From: Chloroflexota bacterium
Lineage (GTDB): Bacteria > Chloroflexota > Anaerolineae > 4572-78 > J111
Direction of reading: 5' to 3'
Assembly (NCBI GenBank): GCA_003694775.1
Contig: RFJV01000396.1
Span: forward strand, 1 to 9,961
Length of the DNA: 9,961 nt
A program made the translations under genes and the position numbers. Below, one piece after another: positions 1 through 6,631 of this stretch (its first letter is position 1; each line of letters starts with the position of its first letter). The notes under the pieces were generated by a model, which had not been told where the DNA came from, searched no databases, and saw only the letters and a list, made by a program, of their open reading frames with translations.

Positions 1-3000
1 GGCGAAGCTGTTCGAATTTGTTGGCGACGCTCTGGCCGTAGGTGATGCGCTCCAACTGCCCCACGTACACGTAGGTAATACCAAGCTGGTCCATCAGGGC
101 CAGGGTAAAGTTGGGGTCGGGGAGGGTCCAGAACTGGTTGACCAGCCCGTCCCGCTCGCCAATCTGCCAGCCGTACCGCTGTTCGTTCTGATGAAGCCCT
201 CCCAGCACCGACGGCAGACCGGTATAGGCGGCCACCCGCATCCCGCCCTCGCGGTAGTAGCCCACTTTGGCCTCGGCGATGACCGGCGTGCCGGTAACAT
301 TCTCCTGAAGCCAGCGGATAGCCTCGTAATCGTAGCGCAGGTCGATGGGCTGGCCGGCAGGCCATTCAAAGCGGCCCACGGTCATATAGGCCAGGCCGTC
401 CAGCGTACCGATGGGCGGGCGGTTGGTGTCGCCGGGGAAGCGGTCGTCCACGCGGGTGCGGGTCCCCAGGATAGGATAGACCAGCACCGAGACCAGCAGA
501 ACCACCACCGCGCCCCGCCACAGCACCTGCACTCCGACCGGCCAGCGCCAGGCCCATTCCCACAACTGCACCAGGGCCACCCCCGCGGCCAGGCCAAACA
601 TCACCCATACCTGAATGTAGAATTTGAACAGGGTGTTCATCCGGTAGTAATCGCCGCCGCCCAGAAAATCGCGCAGGAAAAAGAACTCCACGCCCAGCAG
701 AACCAGGAAGCCGGTAAAGACCAGCAGGCCCAGGAAAGCAGAGTCTGCCGGCGCGTCCTGTCGAAGCAGAACCGGCAGAGACAGGCCCACCAGAAGCAGG
801 AGGTAGGCCGGAACCCAATACCCCAGCAGGGCCAGCAGAATCACGGCGACCAGCCATCCCAACCCGGCCCAGACCAGGACCGGCGGGTCAGCCGGTCGAG
901 AGGGGGCCAGGCCGCGGTAAAGCTCCACCAGATGGGGCAGAACATTCCAGCGCCGAATGCCCAGACTGACCAGCCGCAAGGCCGGCTGGCGGGTGGCCGG
1001 GTAGGCCAGCGAGACCCCCACCCAGGTGACCAGAATCAGCACAAAAAAGCCCCAGATTTTCAGGTGCTGGAGCCAGTCGGTTTTGTCGCGCACCAGCCCC
1101 AGCCCCACATCGATGGCCTGGTAGTGGGCAAAGAAGGGCGCGTACATCAGCCAGGCGGTCGCCAGCAGACCAGCGCCCACCACCACCCCCTGCACGGCCA
1201 GCCAGACCAGCGCAGCCGCGTCGGGGGGGGACTCCAGGCGGCGGTAGCGGGTCAGCAGAACCGCGGCCACGGCAAAGCCGAGGTAGGTGGGCAGGTCCCA
1301 GGTGTTGATGATGGCAATGGCCCCCAGCACAAACGGCAATGCACCAATTTTCAATGAGTCAATGAGCCAATGGGCCAATGGGCCAATGTTCAATGAGCCA
1401 ACGGGCCGATGGGCCAATGAGTCAATCGAAAATTGATACAGCAGACTCAAAAAGAGGACGGTAAACGGCAGGCCAATCATATGGGGGTGCAGGTCGGCGA
1501 AGAGGAAGCTGAAGTACGGAAATTCATTGATGGTTTGCGGGATGACGCGCGTGGGGTCCCAATAGTTGTAGGTGGGCAGGGGTGTGCCCCGAACCGCCTC
1601 CACCAGCCCGCCGACAGCCCGGACCAGGGTTTGCAGGCCCGGAACCGCCGAAGTGAACTCGCCGGGGTAGAGGCGGCCCAGTTCACGCAGTAGTTGGGCC
1701 ATCCCCTCCAGATTGCCGATGAACACCACAAACAGCACCGCCAGCAGGCCCGATACCTGGGCCATTGCCGAAAGGGGCCGTGTTGGCGGCGCGGCATTTC
1801 CTCGCCGGCAGAGCCGGCGGAAGGGAATGCCTGCCGCGGCCAGCCCCACCGCCAGCGAGAACACGTTCACCGCGGTCAGCCCGGCGATGGTGGGAACCGC
1901 CAGGTTGAAGGCTACGGTCGGCTGGATGCCGGTCAGCTTGACCAGCACGCCCACCAAAAACAGGCCGTAGTAGTAATAGTTAATAATGCCTCCGGCAAAG
2001 AAGGGGTCGTACGGCGGCATCCGGGCGCTTTTGACCACGGCGTGCAGAAAGCCAATCTCCAGCATCTTTTCGCCGCCCAGCCAGGGATGCCACAGGTCCG
2101 GGTTGAGAATACGCAGGTACACAAAGAACAGAAACACCAGCCCAAACACGGCCTCGCTGACCAGAATGACCCGCCGCCGCGTCTGCCAGAACCGGGCCAG
2201 GGCCGTTCTTTGCCGCCAGGCGGCCCAGCCGCCGAACAGCACCAGCAACCCCAGCCCGACCAGCACCGTACTGAGCCGGTTCTCCAGCCCGCCCAGACTG
2301 CTGTTCAGCCAGACAAAATAGCCCACCAACAGCCAGCCCAGACTGCGGCTGAGGCCGTATCCCCGGTCCGGCAGACGGCTGAACAGGGCAAAGGTGAGGG
2401 GCCAGGCCGCCAGCCCCAGCACCGTCACGGCCAGCCACCAGACCAGAATCGCCAGCCCGGTAGACTGGCCGGCGGCCCGGTTCCAGCGGAAGTCATCGAC
2501 CACGGGAAGCTGGTCCACCGGGGTATCCAGCAGGAGCGACTTGCCGGATTCCCGGCTTTCCGGCGAGGAGGCCGGCGGCGGCGTCTGCGACCGGCCAAAC
2601 AGGCGCATCAGCAGAGTAGGCCGTCCGGTATAGCCGTGCACGGCCCCCTCCCAACTGCCGCCCAGCAGGGCGTCCCATTCGGCCTGGGAAAGCTGGCGAG
2701 TCTTTTGGAACAGTATCGGTTTGGGGTGGTCGTACACGGTAAAACTTTCGTCTGCCTCCTGGTCCGGGAAGGTCCAGGGGCCAAGCCGGGGGGGAGTTTC
2801 CACGCTGTAAACCGGCTCAAAGCCCAGGTCGCCGGAGAAGAGAAGCTGGTAGTAGCGGGTGGTCATGGGATACCGTTCCGGCAGGCGGGGGATGGTGCGC
2901 CACAGCCGGTTGGTTGCCAGAATCACGTAATCGCAGTGGGTCAGGGTATCGCGCAGAAGCTGGTACTTCTGGGGCGTGTCATCATCGTACAGCGGCAACT

Positions 3001-4483
3001 GCGGCTGAACATAGCGGTGGGCCTCCGGATTGGCCCGCGGCTCCGGCAAACTGACCGGCAGGCGGTCGTCCCAATGCTCCCAGGCCAGGCAGGCCCCGTC
3101 GGGGACGTGGGCATAAATCCAGCGGGAAAAGGTAATCCAGGGGTGCTCGGTTCCGTACACGCCGTTGACAAACGCCAGCGCCCACACCGTACTGCCGACC
3201 AGCACCCCCGCGGCCAGTCCACCGGCCAGCAGACGGGGCAAACGGGCCAGCCGTCCGGTCAGGTTGACCTGCCACAGCGCGGCCAGCAGGCCCGCGCCAA
3301 AGAGGGTCAGCAAAGGAACCACCGGAACCATATAGCGCATAAATTTGGCCAGAAACAGGCCGGTGGGGCCAAAGTAGAGCACAATCCAGCCCAGGGCCAG
3401 CCATTCGCCGGGACGGGCGCGGCCCAGCACCGCCTTACCGGCCACCCACAGCAGGCCGGAAAATCCCAGCAAGCCCAGCGGCCAGCCCATTCCCCAGCGA
3501 ATCTGCTGTTCGATGAAGTACCAATAGGCCGGCGTGTTGCGGTACTGCCGGGTAAAGGGAAAATCGGCGATGCCGCGCACCATATTGCCCTGCTCAACCA
3601 GAACGGCCTGCTTGAAGTTGGCAAAGTCCAGCAACACAAACGGCGATGTGACGGCAAACACGGCAAAAGCCACGGCCAGCGCGGCCACGGCCAGACCGGC
3701 CATCCGGTTGAGCATCGCCCCCCGCTCCGGCGGGTCGGCCTGCTGAACTGCCAGCCAGACCGCGGCCACCGGCGCAAAGGCCACCGGCAGGGCGCTGAAC
3801 TTGGAGGCCACTGCCAACCCCACCCCGATACCGCAGACAACCGCGCTGGAAAATGTCCGCCGGCTGACCATCAGCAGGGCGGCATAGAGGGCCAGCAGGG
3901 TAAAGGTGGTGGAAACCGGGTCCACGGCAAAAAAGTGGGCCAGCTGGACCTGCAGAACCGTCACCGCGGCCAGTGCCGCGGCCAGCAGACCGGCCCAGGG
4001 GCCGTATATGCGGCGTCCCAGCAGGAACAGGAGGTACACGGTTCCCACATCGGCCAGGGCCATCAGCGCCCGGCCTGTCAGGGCATAGCCGTGGGCCGTT
4101 TCCACCGTGGACAGGAATTGGATAAGCCGGGGTACGTCCAGCGGCAACGCCTGCACCAGGGGCAACAGTTGGTGCAGAAAATGGGCCACCAGCACCAGCG
4201 TGTAGAGGGGAAAATGGCCGTAGGTGTAGCTTCGGCGGGTCTGGCTGGCAGTATCCCAGAACGGATTAAGCGGCGACCGCCGGGGGTCGAGCAGGTCATC
4301 GGGGTTGTCGGGCCAGCGGATGGTGGGCGCATAAAAGGCCACCGTCGACCGCTCGTCGGGATGGGCAAAGATACCCCCGTCCCAGTTGAGGTTATAAAAT
4401 CGAAGGGCGGCGGCAAACAGCAGAACGATGACCAGCAGGATGAATTGGGCAGTCGGTTGGCCGGGTAGCTTCGGGCGACGCAT
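1..4483 (-). CDS. GT39/PMT-like glycosyltransferase fused to DUF2298 (Chlor_Arch_YYY), C-terminus off the left edge
   Basis: The frame is open for 1,494 codons from the ATG at 4483 to the window edge; I checked it codon by codon and found no stop. The product is a polytopic membrane protein in two halves. Residues 1 to about 630 resemble a lipid-carrier-dependent GT-C glycosyltransferase (PMT/ArnT type): a first membrane segment, then an outer loop with HPDE (41-44), where GT-C enzymes carry catalytic acids, many membrane segments, and a soluble part containing SFTVYDHPKP. A Pro/Ser-rich linker (about 634-652) follows. From about residue 675 comes a DUF2298 half with NYYYYG (Tyr 836-839), EFPYFSF (from Glu 987) and DLHPHM (997-1002). 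The last visible residues (ITYVYVGQLER) look like the family's end region, so little may be missing unless TPR repeats follow. Residues about 1017-1046 are encoded by an octamer repeat array. The natural reaction is unknown; transfer of sugars from a lipid carrier on the outer membrane face is inferred for the first half. No Shine-Dalgarno precedes the ATG; see the promoter entry. Confidence 0.88.
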   Translation of the reverse strand, partial: MRRPKLPGQPTAQFILLVIVLLFAAALRFYNLNWDGGIFAHPDERSTVAFYAPTIRWPDNPDDLLDPRRSPLNPFWDTASQTRRSYTYGHFPLYTLVLVAHFLHQLLPLVQALPLDVPRLIQFLSTVETAHGYALTGRALMALADVGTVYLLFLLGRRIYGPWAGLLAAALAAVTVLQVQLAHFFAVDPVSTTFTLLALYAALLMVSRRTFSSAVVCGIGVGLAVASKFSALPVAFAPVAAVWLAVQQADPPERGAMLNRMAGLAVAALAVAFAVFAVTSPFVLLDFANFKQAVLVEQGNMVRGIADFPFTRQYRNTPAYWYFIEQQIRWGMGWPLGLLGFSGLLWVAGKAVLGRARPGEWLALGWIVLYFGPTGLFLAKFMRYMVPVVPLLTLFGAGLLAALWQVNLTGRLARLPRLLAGGLAAGVLVGSTVWALAFVNGVYGTEHPWITFSRWIYAHVPDGACLAWEHWDDRLPVSLPEPRANPEAHRYVQPQLPLYDDDTPQKYQLLRDTLTHCDYVILATNRLWRTIPRLPERYPMTTRYYQLLFSGDLGFEPVYSVETPPRLGPWTFPDQEADESFTVYDHPKPILFQKTRQLSQAEWDALLGGSWEGAVHGYTGRPTLLMRLFGRSQTPPPASSPESRESGKSLLLDTPVDQLPVVDDFRWNRAAGQSTGLAILVWWLAVTVLGLAAWPLTFALFSRLPDRGYGLSRSLGWLLVGYFVWLNSSLGGLENRLSTVLVGLGLLVLFGGWAAWRQRTALARFWQTRRRVILVSEAVFGLVFLFFVYLRILNPDLWHPWLGGEKMLEIGFLHAVVKSARMPPYDPFFAGGIINYYYYGLFLVGVLVKLTGIQPTVAFNLAVPTIAGLTAVNVFSLAVGLAAAGIPFRRLCRRGNAAPPTRPLSAMAQVSGLLAVLFVVFIGNLEGMAQLLRELGRLYPGEFTSAVPGLQTLVRAVGGLVEAVRGTPLPTYNYWDPTRVIPQTINEFPYFSFLFADLHPHMIGLPFTVLFLSLLYQFSIDSLAHRPVGSLNIGPLAHWLIDSLKIGALPFVLGAIAIINTWDLPTYLGFAVAAVLLTRYRRLESPPDAAALVWLAVQGVVVGAGLLATAWLMYAPFFAHYQAIDVGLGLVRDKTDWLQHLKIWGFFVLILVTWVGVSLAYPATRQPALRLVSLGIRRWNVLPHLVELYRGLAPSRPADPPVLVWAGLGWLVAVILLALLGYWVPAYLLLLVGLSLPVLLRQDAPADSAFLGLLVFTGFLVLLGVEFFFLRDFLGGGDYYRMNTLFKFYIQVWVMFGLAAGVALVQLWEWAWRWPVGVQVLWRGAVVVLLVSVLVYPILGTRTRVDDRFPGDTNRPPIGTLDGLAYMTVGRFEWPAGQPIDLRYDYEAIRWLQENVTGTPVIAEAKVGYYREGGMRVAAYTGLPSVLGGLHQNEQRYGWQIGERDGLVNQFWTLPDPNFTLALMDQLGITYVYVGQLERITYGQSVANKFEQLR
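1349..1426 (-). repeat. Tandem octamer array (ATTGRCYC-like) inside the coding sequence
   Basis: Read on the minus strand, the array is a run of units such as ATTGGCCC, ATTGGCTC and ATTGACTC. I count ten units: eight of 8 bp and two of 7 bp (ATTGAAC at 1388-1394 and ATTGAAA at 1349-1355). The total is 78 bp, exactly 26 codons, so the host frame is kept. A degenerate partial unit continues at 1343-1348. The encoded stretch (about residues 1017-1046) repeats SL, SID and LAHW-type words and sits between membrane segments, just after the conserved DLHPHM motif. Array boundaries are slightly arbitrary because the edges are degenerate. Confidence 0.85.
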
Positions 4484-4490
4484 AACGCTA

Positions 4491-4519
4491 ATTGTAATCC
4501 GGGGGCAAAGGTTGGGCAA
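4491..4519 (-). promoter_or_regulatory. Putative promoter giving a leaderless start for the GT-C/DUF2298 gene
   Basis: On the minus strand TTGCCC (4514-4519) and TACAAT (4491-4496) are separated by exactly 17 bases, matching the housekeeping sigma consensus at 4 of 6 and 5 of 6 positions. Only 7 bases separate the -10 box from the ATG at 4483, so transcription would begin at or next to the A of the start codon. This agrees with the lack of a Shine-Dalgarno sequence. The same hexamers with the same spacing occur upstream of the tRNA gene. Confidence 0.55.
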
Positions 4520-4530
4520 GTTATGGCGAG

Positions 4531-4570
4531 GTAGCAAGGTAGCAGAGTAGCAGAGTAGCAGAGTAGCAGG
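4531..4570. repeat. Tandem octamer array, GTAGCAGA, five units
   Basis: Five consecutive 8-bp units run from 4531: GTAGCAAG, then three exact GTAGCAGA, then GTAGCAGG. The array starts about 48 bp upstream of the leaderless start of the minus-strand gene, just beyond its -35 box. It has no spacers, so it is a simple tandem repeat and not a CRISPR. Function is unknown; a variable copy number could change promoter surroundings. Confidence 0.9.
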
Positions 4571-4613
4571 CCGTCCGCGAATGTTTCACGAACCCCCTAC
4601 CGGGGACAGGTAC

Positions 4614-4645
4614 ACGAATTTACGAATTTACGAATTTACGAATGG
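4614..4645. repeat. Tandem octamer array, ACGAATTT, four units
   Basis: Three exact ACGAATTT units and a fourth diverged unit (ACGAATGG) follow one another. It is AT-rich in an otherwise GC-rich region. It shares only the 8-bp period with the array 44 bp to its left. The bases between the two arrays (4571-4613) show no feature I can support. Confidence 0.88.
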
Positions 4646-4678
4646 ACAGCGCGGCAGAGGCTTCAGGCAAGGACATAA

Positions 4679-4786
4679 CCCTCACCTCTCCCCCGGCTCG
4701 CGATGCTCGCCACCCCCTCCCCTCTCCCGCTCGGCGGGAGAGGGGAGGGGGAAACCCGCCGGAGGCGGGTGAGGGTGGGGTGAGGG
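4679..4786. repeat. GC-rich palindromic intergenic element (REP/MITE-like)
   Basis: The centre is an 18-bp perfect inverted repeat, 4713-4730 with 4734-4751, closed by the three-base loop TCG. A second hairpin follows (ACCCGCC 4754-4760 with GGCGGGT 4764-4770). The outer ends are also complementary: CCCTCACC at 4679-4686 matches GGTGAGGG at both 4768-4775 and 4779-4786. Nested palindromes of the CCCTCTCCC/GGGAGAGGG kind recur between genes in many bacterial genomes, so a dispersed repeat is the likely identity; that is inference because only one copy is in the window. It carries no gene. It could also act as a transcription barrier between the divergent units. Confidence 0.75.
4767..4786 (+). 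other. Potential G-quadruplex motif
   Basis: Four G-runs of 3, 3, 4 and 3 bases are separated by loops of 3, 1 and 3 bases, satisfying the usual intramolecular quadruplex pattern on the plus strand. The motif forms the right end of the palindromic element, about 36 bp before the -35 box of the tRNA promoter. Folding is not shown. Confidence 0.45.
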
Positions 4787-4822
4787 CTGTTCCAAACCGC
4801 TCTTCTCAGAAGAGGCGAAAAT

Positions 4823-4851
4823 TTGCCCAAATACCCCAACAATGCTACAAT
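4823..4851 (+). promoter_or_regulatory. Promoter of tRNA-Gln
   Basis: TTGCCC (4823-4828) and TACAAT (4846-4851) are spaced by 17 bases, and TG at 4843-4844 makes an extended -10. Transcription would start near 4858, giving a tRNA precursor leader of about six bases. The hexamers and spacing equal those proposed for the divergent membrane-protein gene. Confidence 0.7.
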
Positions 4852-4863
4852 AGGACCTGGCAA

Positions 4864-4934
4864 TGGGGAGTCGTCTAATGGCAGGACAGCAGACTCTGGA
4901 TCTGTGTGTCGGGGTTCGAATCCCTGCTCCCCAG
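4864..4934 (+). tRNA. tRNA-Gln (anticodon CTG)
   Basis: A complete cloverleaf of 71 bases is visible. The acceptor strand TGGGGAG (4864-4870) pairs with CTCCCCA (4927-4933). A three-pair D stem GTC/GAC encloses a loop with GG. The anticodon stem GCAGA/TCTGT holds the loop CTCTGGA, which places CTG at the anticodon positions (reads CAG). The T arm is CGGGG-TTCGAAT-CCCTG. The discriminator is G at 4934 and the CCA end is not encoded. The U1-A72 first pair fits bacterial tRNA-Gln. It has its own promoter and is followed by an intrinsic terminator. Confidence 0.97.
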
Positions 4935-4951
4935 TAAAAGCAATTTATCCG

Positions 4952-4987
4952 GTAGGGCATCGCTGTTTGGCATGCCCTACTTTTTTT
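4952..4987 (+). terminator. Rho-independent terminator after tRNA-Gln
   Basis: A perfect 9-bp stem (GTAGGGCAT 4952-4960, ATGCCCTAC 4972-4980) with an 11-base loop is followed directly by seven T residues. It lies 17 bases after the tRNA. The T-run ends only 12 bases before the start codon at 5000, leaving little room for a separate promoter and leader for the next gene. Confidence 0.9.
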
Positions 4988-4999
4988 GGCAAAATACCT

Positions 5000-5551
5000 A
5001 TGGCCGGCCAGCAAACCAAAAATCTCTTCTGGCTGGGAGTCATCCTTCTGCTGAGCATCGCGGTGCTGTGCATTGTGGCGGTAATGGTATTTTTTCTGTG
5101 GAATACCGCCCCTGCCGGCACACCGGAAACGACTCCATCTTCTCCCCCAGCGGTTGAATGGGCCACGGCCACCCCGTCGTCCGGTTCGCCAGAGGGCGGG
5201 CCACCCAGCCGCCAGTTTATCGCCCAGGAACCCATCCAGGGGTACGCCGACTGCACCCGCTTTGGCGTACGCGGTCTGGTGCAGACGGCCAACGGCCAGC
5301 CGGCCGCCGGCGTGGAGGTGATGGTCTCTGCCCGGCAAACGGGGGAGCAGGTCGGGCAGAGCAGAACCGGCCCCGACGGGCGGTACGATATCGAACTGGA
5401 AGGCCAACCCAGAGACCACGATTTGCTGGTCCAGCTTTTTGTAGACCATCGTCCGGCCTCTGAACCGGTGCTGGCAAAAATCTTCGTCGACTGTCAGAAC
5501 GGATTTCAGATTTACCAAATCAACTGGAAGGAAACCGTGCCGGGCAAATAG
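5000..5551 (+). CDS. Membrane-anchored protein with carboxypeptidase-regulatory-like beta domain
   Basis: The product has 183 residues: a short cytoplasmic N-terminus, one strongly hydrophobic segment at about 9-34, a Pro/Thr/Ser/Gly linker (about 37-72), and an outer domain from about 80 to the end. That domain shows the pattern of CarboxypepD_reg / transthyretin-like folds: VRGLVQTANGQPAAGVEV, then GPDGRYDIEL. Cys85 and Cys165 bracket the domain and may form a disulphide. I chose the ATG at 5000 because the frame further upstream runs through the tRNA and terminator, and the later ATG lies inside the membrane segment. No Shine-Dalgarno is visible before it. It leads an apparent operon, with the acyltransferase 48 bases downstream. 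The domain usually serves as a binding or structural module; no enzyme motif is seen, so its function is unknown. Confidence 0.82.
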   Translation: MAGQQTKNLFWLGVILLLSIAVLCIVAVMVFFLWNTAPAGTPETTPSSPPAVEWATATPSSGSPEGGPPSRQFIAQEPIQGYADCTRFGVRGLVQTANGQPAAGVEVMVSARQTGEQVGQSRTGPDGRYDIELEGQPRDHDLLVQLFVDHRPASEPVLAKIFVDCQNGFQIYQINWKETVPGK

Positions 5552-5599
5552 CCCAACCCTGCCGCATTTGCCCCCTATCACCAACCAGGACAAACGCCA

Positions 5600-6613
5600 A
5601 TGCAGACAGAAATCTTTACCGATAATTCTGTGTTTGACGCCCTGCAGTCAGAATGGGACGACCTGCTGGAGCGGTCGGTCAATGCGCCGTTTTTTATGCG
5701 CTACCGCTACCAGCGTACCTGGTGGCAGTACCTGGGCCACGGCGACCTGCAGGTCATTGCCATCCGCACCGATGAGGGCCGGCTGGTGGGGCTGGCCCCG
5801 CTTTGGGGGTCAACCGATGACCGCGGGGAACGCCGGCTCAGCTTTGTTGGCTGTGTGGATATTTCCGATTATCTCGACCTGCTGGTCGACCGGGACTACA
5901 TTGAGGCGGTGCACCAAACCCTGCTCGACACGCTGACCGCAGACCGCGGCCCGGCCTGGGACCGGCTGTACCTGTGCAGTCTGCCGCACCACTCGCTGAC
6001 CCATACCCGCCTGGCCGACCTGGCCCGCGCCCGCGGCCTGGCGGTCGAGATTCGCCAGCAGGATGTTTGCCCGGTCATCACCCTGCCGGCCACCTGGGAC
6101 GACTACCTGGCCGCCCTGAACAAAAAACAGCGGCACGAAATCCGGCGCAAACTGCGGAAAATTCAAAATGAAGCCGAGATGCGCTGGTACGCGGTGGAGT
6201 CGCCGGAAGAAATGCCGGCCGCGATGGAGGTGTTTATCGACCTGCACCAGCGGTCGACCAGAGATAAAGAAGGCTTCTGGACCGACGAGCTGGTGCGGTT
6301 TTTCAAGGCCGTGGCGGTAGAAATTGCCGCCGCCGGCTGGCTGAAGCTGTACTTCATCGAGCTGGACGGCCACCAGGCCGCGGCCATGCTCTGCTTTGAC
6401 TACAACAACGAATTTCTGCTGTACAACTCCGGCTACGACCCCGACCGTTTTGCCAGCCTGAGTCCGGGCAACGTACTGACCGCGCTGACCATTCAGGATG
6501 CCATCCGGTTGGGCCGTCGCCGCTACGATTTTTTGCGCGGGGATGAAGAATACAAGTTCCGGTTTGGTGCCCAGCCGGAGCCGGTGTTCGACCTGACCAT
6601 TGCCCGCGGCTAA
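5600..6613 (+). CDS. GNAT-family acyltransferase, CelD/BcsL type (Acetyltransf_6)
   Basis: The 337-residue protein has the layout of the CelD/BcsL / FemAB-related GNAT group. The first half (1 to about 160) is a variable GNAT-like domain. The conserved acyltransferase domain includes LNKKQRHEIRRKLRK (173-187), an alpha/beta region around 245-285, LSPGNVLTALTIQDAI (287-302) and YDFLRGDEEYKFRFG (309-323), which are hallmarks of this group. Members acylate sugars or link amino acids to envelope polymers; the donor and acceptor here are not predictable. An AGGA at 5587-5590 sits 9 bases before the ATG, supporting this start. The gene is 18 bases from the following glycosyltransferase, so joint transcription is likely and a shared role in glycan modification is inferred. 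It lacks a signal peptide and should be cytoplasmic. Confidence 0.87.
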   Translation: MQTEIFTDNSVFDALQSEWDDLLERSVNAPFFMRYRYQRTWWQYLGHGDLQVIAIRTDEGRLVGLAPLWGSTDDRGERRLSFVGCVDISDYLDLLVDRDYIEAVHQTLLDTLTADRGPAWDRLYLCSLPHHSLTHTRLADLARARGLAVEIRQQDVCPVITLPATWDDYLAALNKKQRHEIRRKLRKIQNEAEMRWYAVESPEEMPAAMEVFIDLHQRSTRDKEGFWTDELVRFFKAVAVEIAAAGWLKLYFIELDGHQAAAMLCFDYNNEFLLYNSGYDPDRFASLSPGNVLTALTIQDAIRLGRRRYDFLRGDEEYKFRFGAQPEPVFDLTIARG

Positions 6614-6631
6614 CCCCAACGGAAGCACAGG

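Noticed and set aside
191..1357. A 388-codon plus-strand open frame
   Set aside because: Same antisense frame as above; low-complexity Gln/His/Pro product and no start signal.
1694..4468. A 924-codon open frame on the plus strand
   Set aside because: It is codon-aligned antisense to the GT-C/DUF2298 gene. Its product is rich in Gln, His, Pro and Gly with no domain, as expected from the complement of Leu/Ala/Gly/Trp-rich membrane codons in GC-rich DNA.
4531..4645. CRISPR array
   Set aside because: Units are 8 bp, directly abutting, with no spacers and no cas genes nearby.
4823..4999. Upstream extension of the 183-residue protein to a start at 4823
   Set aside because: The extension would translate the whole tRNA-Gln gene and its terminator; the ATG at 5000 directly precedes the membrane anchor.
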